From Thamnaconus septentrionalis (Eukaryota > Chordata > Actinopteri > Tetraodontiformes > Monacanthidae): a DNA stretch of 64,000 nt. The position numbers and the translations under genes were made by a program. The stretch's first letter is position 1; every line of letters starts with the position of its first letter. The notes beneath the pieces were generated by a model that searched no databases, was not told the DNA's origin, and was given only the letters and a program-made list of their open reading frames with translations. This document shows positions 14,473 through 27,808 of the stretch, one piece after another. The stretch is taken from positions 18,783,001 to 18,847,000 of the forward strand of contig CM020511.1 of assembly GCA_009823395.1 (NCBI GenBank). The letters run 5' to 3'.

Positions 14473-14504
<32 letters not shown>
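14473..14504 (+). repeat. (TG)n microsatellite
   Basis: About 16 TG units. A G-rich purine tract with many GGA units lies just upstream at 14,316-14,430. Confidence 0.95.
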
Positions 14505-14507
<3 letters not shown>

Positions 14508-15353
14508 CTGAGGTGAACTAGAGGATGTTGACGTTGATGTGTTCTGATGGACTCTTACACAGACACAGACTCTGCCCGTGACTCACAGACGAGACGCATG
14601 TTTCCCTGTGGGAAGGCCCGAGGAATGAGCGCGGGCACGCACACAAACACACACACGCACGCACACGCACACGCGCACACACACACTGGCATGCTTGCCA
14701 GGTTAGATATCTACAGGAGCCACTCAAACATCTTGTCGGAGCAGGGCAGGGGGTTGGAGCGGGGAGAGGAGTGAGATCGTCGGGGTGTTTGACTGCAATT
14801 CTTCAGAGGCCGGAGACGAGCTTGAAACATCTCATTGTCCCCCCTTCATACAACCTTCCTGTGAAAGTGGGACTGGGACTTGTCGGGGTTTCTCGCTCAC
14901 CTCTGGCTCACCCCCGAGAGGGGCACAAATGTGGATAAGCACAATGTTCCTTTCTGTCGTTGCCCATACTGTCCGTGATGAATGGCTCTCTTTTGACGAT
15001 CTGCTGTGGGAGTGCGCGGGAGTTTTGTGGGTGCGCAGCTGATCTCTCTCAGGGCGCTGGCCGTGAACGCCGCAGACGGCGGCGTCTGGAGAAGACGGAC
15101 GAGGGAGAGCGAGGCAGCACTCGAGACCTCGTACCTCTGAGCCAAGACTTTGCCTAATTCTCCCGCCTGACTCAGTGCACATAATCAGACACTAAAGCAC
15201 GAGCGAAACTCTCCGACTGGCAATCAGCGCTTGGCGTGCACGCACGGCAACGCATGTGTGTACACATAAAGAGCCAATGGGTTAATATGAGCTGTGTGTG
15301 ACGCCAACCATGTGCTCGTTATAATAGCGCTGGGAGCCTCCGAGTGACAGATA

Positions 15354-15354
<1 letters not shown>

Positions 15355-15393
<39 letters not shown>

Positions 15394-15396
15394 ACT
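15355..15396 (+). repeat. (CA)n microsatellite
   Basis: About 20 CA units, with one TA interruption near the end. Confidence 0.95.
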
Positions 15397-15801
15397 GGGG
15401 ATGATCAGTGGGTCATTTTGAGATCAAAGCATTTATCACATTTGACTGCCCATTTATTAGGAGAAATGGGAAATGACCTCGTTATTGGGGCGCTTCAGTC
15501 AACCAGTCAGCTGTCAGACATTTTTCTGTGAATGTCCACTTCTGGGTTTCTCTGTCCAAACTGTGGAATCACCACTGGGGGAACCAGTCCCAGTGGAGGA
15601 AGAACTGGAGTTGATCGGAAGAATTTCAACTGAGATTCTAAACATATCAGCAGGAGTCAGAAACAATACCGAGCAAATGATATCAAATATATCATGAGGA
15701 TTTTGTGTTTTCATTAGAATAAAACAAGGATACAGCTGATTGATTCTCCTTCACATTGGCAAACAGAAAATATTGACTTTCTTCCTGTTCAGCCTGCATG
15801 C

Positions 15802-15804
<3 letters not shown>

Positions 15805-15852
<48 letters not shown>
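15805..15852 (+). repeat. (TG)n microsatellite
   Basis: About 24 TG units, among the longest pure dinucleotide tracts in the left part. Confidence 0.95.
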
Positions 15853-15853
<1 letters not shown>

Positions 15854-16267
15854 CCAGTGACAGCTCCTCCAGACTTTATGTCTTGCCTAATGTCCCACGA
15901 GGCCTCTGTGCCGGAGACATGCGTGTCATGTACTCTCTCCTCCTTGCTGCCGTGACGTCCTGCGAGGTGCGCCTCTGTGCTCGCTCTGCTCTGGAATCAT
16001 GTTAATAAGACATCCTGCCGCCTTGGTGAACCTGATCCAGTGCCCATTGTCTCAGCCGCTGTGAGAGAGAGACCGTGATGGATATGCGGAGAGATTCCCA
16101 CTGATAAGCAAACAGAGACGAGGGGAATCCGATCCATGTATGAAGGAATAGTAATAAGGATATGATAATTATGGCAAGGTATTGTTTCCATTGTCCTAAC
16201 CGTCAATTGACTCTGAGTGATTGTGGGTTCAGTCTTGTTTGCATCGCATGGATCTGCATCTATCTTT

Positions 16268-16294
16268 GTATCTATCTATCTATCTATCTATCTA
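16268..16294 (+). repeat. (TATC)n microsatellite
   Basis: About six to seven TATC units, preceded by imperfect units. Confidence 0.9.
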
Positions 16295-17789
16295 AAAATG
16301 ACTTAATCAGATTATTATAATCAGATTAGTAATTATTAAAAAAATGCTCCTACAGTCTTTCCGTCTACTCCTCCTTGTCTGCTCCCGTCTGCTGTAATAT
16401 TTCATCCGCTCTCATTCATGACTGCCCTTTCAGATGCAAGTTTTCGGGAAACCACAGCCGTGACCGTGAAAGCACGATGGAAACGAAAGTTTTAACCAAC
16501 TGAGGTCATTGTTTGTAGTTTCCCCTCTCATCGTAATCTTTTGTTTGCCTCCGGTGAGGACACGCTGGATTAGCGGAAGCCGACGAGCCGAGGGCCAAAG
16601 AAGTCGAAAACCGATTGGGCGCCCGCTATACTTTTCCTCCGCATTCCTTTCATCTGTGAACGGGTTTCCCTTTTTCCTCTGCATGACTTCACTGAGCGTA
16701 ATGGCGCATCATATATTCAGTTTTATTGCCGGCCATTAGGTAACCGCTGCGGACGTCCACAGCGAGGAATAAAACCTGACCACTTCGGCATCCCAGGAAT
16801 CCTCCGCATCATCACATTCTGGCCTGATAACAGAGGGGCCGCCTGATTCCTATCACCGCCGATGTTGCAACCGTCTCTGTCTACGAGTGTGTTTGTGTGT
16901 GCGCTGCGGCCGGCGTGGGAGTCAGATGTGTTGTGTCTTCAGACCATAATAGGCCTCTCCGATTAACTGTCCCATCATTTTAGTCTCGTGAGCAGATACA
17001 GCCGGCTCTGGCCTCAAAAGGAAGAGGGAGAGCGTTGGAAATAGTTGTCGTCTCACTTTCACCGTCTCGCCTTCGAAAGCGCACGCGCACGCGCACGCAC
17101 GCAAAAACAAGCTGGACTCCATTTCACCCTTCCCATGTCAGACGGCGAGGTTTCCGAAAGGAATGCCAGGCATCCCTCGAACTGTCTTCCTGATTCCTAA
17201 AGGCTTAGTATTGTGCTCATCCTCGTCTCGGTCCTCGGCCAGGGGAATACGCTCACACACAAGCTGGTCCAAAAAACCCAGATTTCCATTCGACGAGCTA
17301 AGTTTAGGCCCGCGACAGCCGCCAGGAATGCCGCTGGTAATCCTGCACCGCCAGTGATTTATCTGACCGGGGATTCTGAGCTGGCAAACAGCAGACAGGA
17401 ATACCGCGGGAGCACCAGAATATGTTGAGCGCATTCAGAAAAACATGGGAGAGGAGGAGAGGAGTGAGAGATGAATAAGCTGCTGAAAGGCAGCATCTGA
17501 CTTAACGCAGACACGTGCTGCTGCTGCTGCTGCTGTCACGAGGGGCGAGTATTCACCACCCGTCCACTCTTTCTAGACCTGTCTGTCTCACACCAATCGC
17601 AGGAGTCCAGCTTCTCCCCCGGTGGTCACACAGGGAACTGACATCAACAGTTCAGACCAGGTGTGTGCTGGACAGTGTTTAATTTTTCCATTAGTTTGGT
17701 TTGCATTCAAAAAGGGCAAAACTCAAATGGAATGGAAATTTTTACACGACAGTGACAGCGCAAAACCGCCGCTCAGCTATTGATGAGAT

Positions 17790-18165
17790 CAGGCAAGGGC
17801 AAACTACGGCCCGGGGGCCATATATGGCCCATTAAGCTTTTTAATCTGGCCTGATGAACTTGAATAAATTATAATAATAATAAGTAAGCAATAAAATAGT
17901 TTCATCCATTTTTAAAGTGTTGTAAGAGTAATTTCAATAAAGAACCGTAAATACCGTGGGGCTTCAAAGACTGATATTTTGTTGTAACAGTTTTGTTCAT
18001 TTTCAATTGAGATTAAACCACATGTTTTCTACATGTCCCATGATATATTTTTCCTCCTATGAGGTGGCTCACCAAAACACTCCATCCATCTGCTGCTGCT
18101 CCGGCCCCTCTGTCACATTTTAGAACCCATTGTGGCCCATCAGTCAGAAAGTTTGCCCACCCCAG
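17790..18165. mobile_element. hAT-like short element
   Basis: The left end CAGGCAAGGGCAAACTACGG and the inverted right end CTGGGGTGGGCAAACTTTCT are imperfect inverted repeats. Just inside both ends lies a GGCCCAT-type motif (ATATGGCCCATTAAGC, TTGTGGCCCATCAG). This GGGCAAACTACGGCCC theme is typical of hAT-related elements in vertebrates. I could not find an 8 bp duplication. Confidence 0.55.
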
Positions 18166-18220
18166 GGCCAGATGGATAAAAGGCCCCAATTCCCATCTGA
18201 AGCATTACAGTTTTTGCTGA

Positions 18221-18306
18221 TTGTGTCCTGATCGGGGAAGCACATCAAGTTCTAAAATACACAATTGTGTCCTGATTGGGGAAGCACATCAAGTTCTAAA
18301 ATAAAT
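18221..18306. repeat. 44 bp tandem duplication
   Basis: TTGTGTCCTGATCGGGGAAG begins at 18,221 and recurs at 18,265 with one change (CGG to TGG). The rest of the unit, CACATCAAGTTCTAAAATA, is identical in both copies. Confidence 0.85.
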
Positions 18307-20030
18307 AATTTTAAAGAGGGGCTGTGCAACATTTTTTACCGGATTTGTTCACCTCCGAGGCTGTTGTGATGGTTTATTGATGCGTCATGGGGAGACAGTG
18401 GCTCTTTGCACATCCCTCATATCAAAAAACCAGCCATGTAAGATCTGCAACACGGGCCCGGTGTCCCACATCACATCTCATGAGTAACTACAAGGAATGT
18501 TGGGCTGCTTTTCAGCTCCACGACACAAACACACAGCATCAGCCAGGTACAGAGAGAGAGCTGCAAGAACCAGCCAGCACTGCATACAAAGGCAGAGTAG
18601 ACTAAAAAGAGGTGGCCACCCTGGTCTCATCTATTTGAAATAAATAATAGGTATTTGGATTATTAATTTGTTTTGTTTTTCATCAAAAAACATACTTTTT
18701 GATACTTTTAACTCATTCACTTTCACTCTGCAGCAAAATACATGAGACAAACCAACACCTCTAACAGGACACAACAGGAATGTTGGCTTCAAAATGTGAT
18801 AAGTCCATTCCACGTTACAGTGATCAGCAATACAGGAGGTCTTAAATCAACCTTTGACGTGAGCGCACACACACAGAGAGGGTTAAACTCGGGCAGGAGT
18901 CAGGAAATGAGGATGGCAAACAGACAAGAAGGCACAAGTTCCAAGTTCCATATAGTCGATCGGGCGAGCATAAAGACCGGGGGAACCTCTTTCTCTCGTG
19001 AGAACTTCTGATGGCGGGAGTTGAAATTCGTCCAGAAGAATGTAATGCAGGACTTATGAGAGAAGTCATCTCAGGCAAGCAGGAGGGTGAGGCTGTCAAT
19101 GCGTGGAGACAGACAGGAACCAGGGTTATTAGCGTTCACAAGGGAGTGACAGCGTCTCAAAAGCTTGGAGGATTAGCGCGCAGGTAAATAAACAGGTTTG
19201 GGGAACCTGGCGTGCCTCACACCGTGCGCTATGACAAAGATAACAACGCGGTTCAAGGCTGCCGCCGAGCCGACGCGTTGACAGTTAAAATCATTTCATC
19301 CTCAATTACAATGGTCCCAAGGCAAACACGAGCAAGACGGGCTCGATTCAGTCAAAGTTGGGTGACATGAGTACACGTCATGCAGTTGCAGTAACAACAG
19401 TATATATGATTCACTGTGATACATATCTTTGCTGAATATAGACTCAAACGGTTTGCAGCTCCAGTTGTTGTTTTTTTTTGAAAGACTCTTTGAATGTGCA
19501 GTTCTAGTGGGCCGACAGCTGCATAGATGCACATTTTTAGTTTTCTCTCTACCATTAACGCCTTTTTTTTTTACATCTGCGTGCACTGCGGTTTTTGTCA
19601 CGCGTTTGCCGGCAGCTGAGCTTCGAGTGCAAACTCAAAAGACATTTCACACTCATTGCCAACTCCCTCTTACTCTTTCACGCAAATTTGGGATCTCGCA
19701 CTCTGCCGCTGTCGACGAGCGAGCTATTGCGCTGGAGTGTGCGCGTGAGTGCGCAGCCGGTGGAGTGCTATGTCCATGACAGACTCTTCTTCCCCCACTC
19801 GCCGAGGGAGAGAGGAGTGGGCCGCCATAGAAATGAGAACCCTTGTCGCCTTCGCCACAGTGGAAGTGAAACACCGGGTCCGCGCTAAGTGCCGCCGGGC
19901 ACTATTACCGTGAAAAGGACCCCTCTCCAGGGTGTCCTTTCAAGTGCCGGCTGAACGGGAGCCGACTGAGAGCCACAGCCAGCAAGTGTTTGTGTGTCGG
20001 CCTGTGTGCGCGTCGCTGAAGTCTAGTTTT

Positions 20031-20100
20031 ATTTATTTATATAGCCCCGTATCACAACAAAAGTTATCTTATGACACTTTTCACGTAGAGTAGGCTCTAA
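20031..20100. repeat. fish interspersed repeat fragment
   Basis: Contains TTTATTTATATAGCCCCGTA then TCACAACAAAAGTTATCTTA and ACTTTTCACGTAGAGTAGG. I recognise the arrangement as a repeat common in fish genomes; the class is not known to me. Confidence 0.5.
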
Positions 20101-23100
20101 TTTGCGCTCATGAGAGCCGCCACGTGTCCTCATCCACTAGCACTTGCTGAGAATGCCAGAGAGAGGGAGGGGGAAAAAAGCCTTATAGCTGGCAGGAACC
20201 TTGGAGCAGACCCTGAATTAAGGTGGGCGTGGACAAAAAAAGAGACACAATGACGAGGAGGGAGAGTGAACGAAAGAGAGGGACAATGGGAAGGCAGAGA
20301 CTGAAAGAGAGTGGGGTATAGGATAATAGGATGGAGAGGCACTCCTGCAGACATTGTTTTAGCGCGTGGTTCAAGTTTGATTAGACAATTTAATTCCACT
20401 ACTTCATTCGACTGCTGCCAGTAAACAATTATGGCAGCAGAGTTCATTTATTGACAGAAGTAAGTTAGACTCATTTCAGCTTATGAGCTTGGATTTAAAT
20501 TATTGCAGACCAAACAATCGACTAACGTTTAAGTATAGCAGCAAACAGGTAGCATCTTGCTCCAAAAACATGTTGCTTCGTTACCAGCTTTGTCTTCTTG
20601 TACATCCATGGTGTTCAGTTATCACATGAAAGCCCAGGGCCCAGCAGCTTGGTCAAAATTAGGCCTAAATGTATGCGCTGACGTTCATAAACATATTGAA
20701 TATAGTGCGTAGAATTCTGCTGGATGTCAAAAGGCAGCGGCACCCTGCTAGTATAATGTGTTGCCGGGAAGGTTAGCTGCTGCTGAAACCAGATCGCCAG
20801 TGTGTGACGGCCACCGCGTGAGTATGCATTTATAGAGCGGCGGGTGCGTGTGCCAGGTTACAGTATTAATAGACGGCAGTGTGTTTGCACCAGCCGTCGG
20901 TAGTTGCACGGCTGATAGCGGCGGATCAGTTTCCATCACACTCTGTGTCGTAGGAGCACCTGATTCAGCAGGTGTCCCCCCCGACCCGCCCGCCTCTGGT
21001 TGTCCTGGCTGCTCCAGGACTTCCAGGAGAGTGTCAGCGTTTCATGAGATGAGGCTCTGCCTTGTGATGCTGTGCGGCCTGCCAAGGGCCACGCTCGTAC
21101 ATCATGTGTCAACCAGCAGAGTGAGATTGTTGAATGAAACACACGCCGTGGTCTCGTGGTGACCTACTTATCTTGACACACGTTTACAAAAGTGGTTTTG
21201 ACTGATGGTTTGTATGTTGTTTCTGTATGTAGATTATGTTTTATTTATATGCTTACGTTCATAATAACACTATAAATTCAAGTAATTTGAATTACTCTTT
21301 TTTATTTTAAAGAAACCTCCTGACCAAATGAAAGATCAGATTTTTTCCCTTTAATGCTCTCATATTATATATCATATGGTTTCAGATATAAACACACCTT
21401 ACCACTTAGACCAACAATGTTTAGAGGTTAGTTATACATTAATAAACCGTTGTTACTAATTAATAAACCTGTGGGACTGACAGAAAAGCGAACAGAAAGG
21501 TTAAAATTGATGGCCCCATAATATATCACATTCCTGCTATTTTTCTGTTTTAAATACAAATGCTAGTGAACACAATGTAGTGCTTACTGTCCACAAATTA
21601 GAACTTAACGTCTTTTACACCTTTGGTTTACTGCACTACATATACACTGGTTGCAGTCAATCCAGACTGAAATACGTCTTTTGTGATGTCACAAGAGAGC
21701 ACAATGAAGCATCTGATTCAGCGGGAAGTGCAGACAAGCGTGTTTGTGGCAGGCTGCAAACGGAGGGCTAAACATGCAGTTTTCTGGGAACGTGGAGCGT
21801 ATTCTGGAAAGCTCTTTGTGTGAGGCTTCTGGGGGAAAAAGAAGACATCAGAAAATATCTGAAAATGTCTACAATCTTTAAAGTCTGTCTTCCAGTTGAA
21901 CTCCTCCCTTCATGCACTATCATATCTGATGTGTGCTTTATGTCAGAAGCTGATTTAAGTTTGTGTTACGAGCTCTTATTGCTCGTAGCACCTGCGCTCG
22001 TTGGCAGCGCTCGCCCTCAGAACGGCGGTGATTTATTTGTAGACAAGTTGTTTATGTAGGTGAGAGTAACAGAGAGGGGAGGGCCACTCACAAAGCGAGT
22101 ACGTGTGTCTCCGACTGCGTTTCATCCATTGATGAAAGGCTCCTGCACTCTGCTTCTGATCTCCTCTCAACCTGCTCTATGCGCTCGGGGTCAAAGCCGC
22201 TTTGGAAACGTAAGATATTTGAAAGAAAATGTTTTGAACTCTTTTGCGTGGATAGTGGATATTAGGCCGGAATCCTTTCCAGATGTGTATATTTCACGTT
22301 GCTGCAGGTATGGAGAGCGTGAGGAGGGTCAGCCAGGATATGTAGAGGAACACAGAGTCTCCTCGACTTATGAGGAGTTATGGAGACTTTGACGACTCTA
22401 ATCCGTGTCCTGTGACTTGTCGGGCTCGTGTTTCCGTGCACAGCTGTAAAATGACAGGTGCTCTGATCATGTTCGAGGAGCATTCACATACGTCGGTGTG
22501 TGTCGGCTCACTCATATACACATGGATGTTATACAAGCTCGTAATTACTGCGCTGGGAGGAGCCAGAGTGGAATTATACGCGCAAGAATACAGTAGGGGA
22601 GTGCATAGGCTGTGCACACGCACACACACAGCATCATGAGTTGGCAGTGGGCTCGTTTTCCACCCCAGGTCAGGCTTAGTTCATGCACAAAGAGTGTGCG
22701 AGCGGGAGAGAGTGTGTGTGTGCGTGTGTGTGCGTAGGTGTGTGTGCGTGGTAACCCTGCTCCAGTTTTATTTTTAAAGTGAGCTCAGACAAAGGCCTCC
22801 AGTCAGACGGCTCTGAGAACAGGGCCTTGGGAACATGACCAGTGGCTGTTGCGTCACAAAGTGTGTGTCGGTCCCCTTGTGTTTGTGTGTGTGTGTGCGT
22901 ATGAGAGCGAGAGGGGAGCCAGCGTCGATTTGACTCGTCTCCTGTAAGAAGTCACTTGTTCAAGTTGAGAGGGACACAAAAAGGGGAAGGCTTTCGGAAA
23001 TTCTTGCGCAGGCGCGTGCACGCGCGCGCATGCACACACACACACACAGAACGGTAGGCGCACTCTCACCACACCACACCCAAGAAATAAGAAGTTTCCT

Positions 23101-23820
23101 TACAGCTTTGACAAGAGGTTAGATTAAAATCAATGAAGTAATTTAAAAATAATTATAAGTACATGTAGGAAGAGGAAGTCAAAGCTTGAATGTATGGAAT
23201 GTTTTCTCTCCAACACACATACAAAAGCCAAAACCGCAGGAAAAAAAACAACAAAAAAAACTTGGAAAGTGAGTGGATGAGTCTCACAAAGCCACTTGGG
23301 ACACTTGGCAATGACTCAAGGTTCCTCGTTGATGCTGTTGGCATTAACTTGCAGTGGTCCTGGTTTCATCTCAACTGAAATGTCGACTTGGGAGCTTTTC
23401 AGATTGGATGAGTGAGATATTGGACAGGTCACCACAGCCATCTCAGCTGTTTTGCAAGGTCACCAGTGTGAAGAGGTGAAAGCACCTTGAAGATGAGGAG
23501 AAGTAAGGAATTATAAGGGCAACCAGAGGAGGACGAGATGGAGAAGAAGAGGAGAGGATGTGAAGAAGAGGGAAGTATGAAAAAAGTTGAGTTGGGATGA
23601 AGGGCGGAGGTGGGGAGAATGGGTAAACTATACAAGAGGGAGGGGCTAAAGAGTGAGCAGAGTAGGATTAGCTCCGGCCTGGAGGAGAAGGAGGAGGAGG
23701 AGGAAGAGCAGGAGGAGTGGAGGTCATTGAGGGTTGGACAGGGAATCACCTCCGATCTTCTGATGGGCTTGAAACTGATTCTGCAGACCAGAGGAGTCAG
23801 AAAAGTGGAAAACTCCATCC

Positions 23821-23858
23821 ATCCACCCATCCATCCATCTATCCTTCCTTCCTTCCTT

Positions 23859-23916
<58 letters not shown>

Positions 23917-23928
23917 CTCTCTCTCTCC
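23821..23928 (+). repeat. (ATCC)n-(TTCC)n-(CT)n simple-sequence tract
   Basis: ATCC units run into TTCC units and then about 25 CT units (23,865-23,914), with a short imperfect extension. The long ORFs seen on both strands here are products of this low complexity. Confidence 0.95.
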
Positions 23929-25405
23929 AGCTTTTTAGTTCCTTTTTTTTTTTCTTCTTCTTTCTTTCCAAGAGCCCAGTGACGCACTCTGGCACAATGA
24001 AACCGTTAAGGGGAGTCCGGCACCAACTGGGAGTCGGAGAGTAAGGGGGCGGGTGGAGGGAAAAAAGGAGGGTGAGGGCGTGAAGGCTGTAAAGTGACAC
24101 TACACCGAGTCACTATATTTACAACATGCCTCTTTAACACACGGCCTAATTATAGCCACCGGATCTTTTCTCAGCGCCCGCCGCACACTGTTGCACCGTC
24201 ACAAATCCAGGCATCGGATGGCACTAGTGGATTTACACTATGCCGCGCTGCCAAAGGGAACACGCCTTATCCCCCAGCACTTTCCTGTGCACCCCTCCAA
24301 CCCCCCCCTCCTCCTCCACCCACCCAGCTGCCCTCCACCCTTCACACTCGCACATTAAGGACATTCCCCTCCTCCTCCTCCTCCTCCTCGCCCTCCTCCC
24401 CCTACCCCTTCCAAGAGCTTTCAGCCTGCTTTTCCCCTCTTCCTTTCTCCTCATCTGTCTTTTCGTCAGAAGCAGTTTTTTCCTCTCCATGGTTTGGCTC
24501 AATTTAGGATGAATGTTGCGATGGGAAGAGGAGGCTTAAATTTGGGTCAGGGTTCCACACGTTCCCGTCCATATCAGTTTTTTTTTTCCTCGTTTTTTTT
24601 TTTTTGTCGTTGTTGCTTTTTCCCTCCCTCCAGCAAGTGCACAAGTCGAGCGTCAGATGCAGAAGAAAGGGATCCATTCACTGTATCACCACTGCCCCCT
24701 CTGGACACGCGCTGTTAAATAATAAACCGAATTACGCATTTGATGACATTTGTTTACAAAAAAGTAGGCCAAAAAGCCTTGAATGAATTCTCTGCAATTT
24801 TTGGTGAGACATGTTGCATGTTTGTCCTGACCAGCTCATTTTTTCAGACTGAGATTGGACTCTTACCCTTGAAATTATGATTAACTCTCCCAAACGAGGT
24901 TGATAGCGCTAATGTGTGGTGAATGTTTGGTCTGCGAAGCTTAGCAAGGATCCCATTCAGTGAAGTCAGGCTTGAGGCTGAATAACCAGCTGGAACCATT
25001 GGGCCCCTAAAAGCCACCGCTTCATCATGCCTGTTGGTTTTACAGTCTGCGATAAATCGATTAACGCTCGCTGACGTTGCTTCAGCGCGAGCAAGACTCA
25101 TCAGCGGCGAGCAGAATGCAAAAAACTGGGGAGATTGATGGTGAAGCGGACAAATCAGCCCTAAATGGACCAAATTATTGAACAATTAGACACTGGTGAT
25201 TGATTTCTGTGTCTCTATTACGCTTTATTGAGTTGAATAGTTTGTTAAAATATAGTTCCCTTTGATAGTTGTACATTTTGTTAATTTGTTTTGTTGGAAG
25301 AACTGCTCCCCTTACTGGGGATCAGTGTGAGGTGTGAAGAAATGCAGAACAGCATTGTGGGTCGTATCAACAGTCATACTTGGCTCATACTTGTTACGGA
25401 CCCAG

Positions 25406-25442
25406 ATCTATCTATCTATCTATGTATCTATCTATCTATCTA

Positions 25443-25479
<37 letters not shown>
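25406..25479 (+). repeat. compound (TATC)n-(TGTC)n microsatellite
   Basis: About 35 bp of TATC units, interrupted once by TATG, change abruptly into about 38 bp of TGTC units. Confidence 0.9.
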
Positions 25480-26982
25480 AATGGTATGTGATATGAATAG
25501 TATTTTATTCTTCTTACAATGAAAAAAACCCAGCTTCTGCTTAAGGCAAAGTTGTAATAGTTGTGTAGATGTCTCAATAATAATAATAATTGAAAGACAC
25601 CGCTCAAAGCCACATAAGTACAAAAATTGTTAATCATAATAATTTGAAGGTTTAAAAACTATGAGTTGGTGTAAAATGTGACGAAGTCAGTAGGAGTTGT
25701 CGGTGTGACCCGTGACTCTGTTTTCCCAGCCACTGTGCCATGACACTGCGAGGTGTTGACAATCGATGGCTTTCAAACCATAATACAGGTAGGTGCCGTC
25801 GTCCTAAGTGGCCGCTGCGTGTTTGCAGAGCCGCGCTGGAGCCCAGGGCCGCTCTGAACCCTGAACTGGCGCTGTTTGTTGGGCCTGTCGCCACTCCAGC
25901 AGATGCGGTCGAGAGGCCCGTAGGCATCGGAGCGACGCCGGCCGGCGGGCTGGCGGGCCGGAGCTGCCAGCGCCGCTGCTAGTTTAGGAGCTTGTTTACT
26001 CAACAGGGTGTTAACGTCAGTCCAGTCCATCCATGTTTATCCGCACACGTGTCAAGACGGAGTCGCGACGAGTGTGCGTACACCGCTTTGCTTTGCCATC
26101 ATCTCCCAACTGTCGCCAAACACACGCAGATGCGTGCGCGTGCGCACACACACACACACACACACACACTCACTCACAGGGGCGACAGTGTCCTTACTCA
26201 GCCTTTATTTGAGCCGCTGTTTGAAAGAACACCCACCCAGCTGGCCACGAGGACCTTAAGGCAGCTCGATGGTAGTTTTCCATGTGTTAGTGTATCAGAG
26301 GGTGGGGGTGGAGTGGTAAAGATGGGAGGGGGCACTTGCTTGACCGCTTGGGTGGCGCGAGAGCGTCACGGCAAGCACCCCCACACTCGCCATGACACGG
26401 GACGGTTTTCAGCGATTGCGTAAAAACATCGAGGAAAGAAGGTCAAGATGCGTAATTACATGCTGCAGATGACCGGAGATGGGGGGGAAGGGTGAGGAGG
26501 GGGAGTGACTGGGGAAGTGGGGGCAGGGCGAGGTTGATTGGGGGGTCGTCCCACATCTCCATCCACTCTCTAGTTTTCTCCGGGGGGGAGGTTTTTTGGG
26601 TTTTCGTGGCCGCTTTCCCAGCTCTCCCCCGGGAGAAGCCGTTCCAGCTGCCGCCGCTCAAACTCCAGCAATCCCAAAACCCTCAGAGCCCGGCGTTCTC
26701 CTGACCGCAGCAGCAGCCTGTGTGCTGACATCAGCGGCCAGGCCTCCAACGCAACAGGCAGCCCAGACCGGCGCGCTCGCACTCCTGTAGATACGTCAGG
26801 GCCGAGCGGATGGACGCTCCGAGACACGTCTGCGTGCCTCTCTGTGGAAGATGTAGTTCCCAGGGCCCTCCCTCTCCGTTGTAGTTCTCATGGACTGGAT
26901 TCAGAAATATGAATGAGTTGTTATGAAACGCTGGTATGTGCTGCCGGAGTGACTGGAGGAGCAGAGATCAGAGGGCGACAGA

Positions 26983-27068
26983 AGCTGCATTTCCACTATC
27001 CCTGGAATCTTTACATTTTGGAAACATTGCTTTTATTTTGTGGAAAAACTGTAATGGAAATGCAGCTA
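26983..27068. mobile_element. 86 bp near-palindromic element
   Basis: The left arm AGCTGCATTTCCACTATCC and the right arm, inverted, AGCTGCATTTCCATTACAG pair over about 20 bp, with smaller matching pieces (TTTTGGAAACA / TGTGGAAAAAC) inside. It resembles the 10,282-10,354 sequence. Confidence 0.6.
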
Positions 27069-27772
27069 AAGACGTCTGAACTGGCGTTGGCCTGGAGATT
27101 TTTTTCAGCCGTCGCTGTTCATTGTAGCTGCTGATCGGAACTGTTTGCCTTGTCCTTCAATTGTACAAAGTTGAAGTTGACCTCCAGTTTACGGTGATGC
27201 GGACATTGTCTCGACATGCTCGACAGAAATGCGTGATTTATTCCTCCGAATAGAGCAGATCCATCATGGGATAATACCTCATGAAATATAGGTTCAGACT
27301 ATGTTTTCACTTGTTGGGTGTCAGAGTCCTCCTGTCATCCCTGCAGGGGGGATTCTTACATCTCCTGTTCATAACTCTATCTGATAAGCAAGAAAAAGTG
27401 TGTGGGGGGTAAAAATATTAGATATGATTATATCTGTTCCTATTATTATTATTATATGATAATAACAGGTGTGGATCGCCCAGAGCCAAGCATAACTAGG
27501 CATTCTTAATGAAATATTGCAGATCACCAACTATTTGAGGTAATCCTACCTGTCTGACTGAGGAAAATTAAAATCAAAGTGTTTGGAAGGTGGATCGGTG
27601 TTGTTTCTTGTTTGGCTACAAATCACTGACTCACAGCAGACGCATCAATATGAAACAACCTCATGAATGAATAACCATTTCCAAAACTGAACAAGACCAC
27701 AGCTTTTGTTTCCCCATGTTTCTCTGCCACTTAATAATACATACAGCAGCAGTTAAAGCCCACTGCTCCGTG

Positions 27773-27808
<36 letters not shown>

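Larger units (their letters stand above)
13161..17789. other. non-coding, no gene recognised
   Basis: AT-rich to about 14,050, then microsatellites at 14.47, 15.36, 15.81 and 16.27 kb. 16,430-17,450 is free of simple repeats and of balanced composition; it could hold conserved non-coding DNA but no coding pattern stands out. (TGC)n lies near 17,516-17,535. Confidence 0.55.
18307..26982. other. non-coding, no gene recognised
   Basis: Unique sequence with the repeats listed separately, CCT-rich stretches at 24,300-24,400 and G-rich stretches at 26,475-26,545. No conserved exon seen. Confidence 0.6.

Noticed and set aside
23429..24100. 223-codon minus ORF with Arg-Glu repeats, and the overlapping plus ORF
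   Set aside because: Caused by the (CT)n/(GGA)n low-complexity tract; no non-repetitive conserved part.
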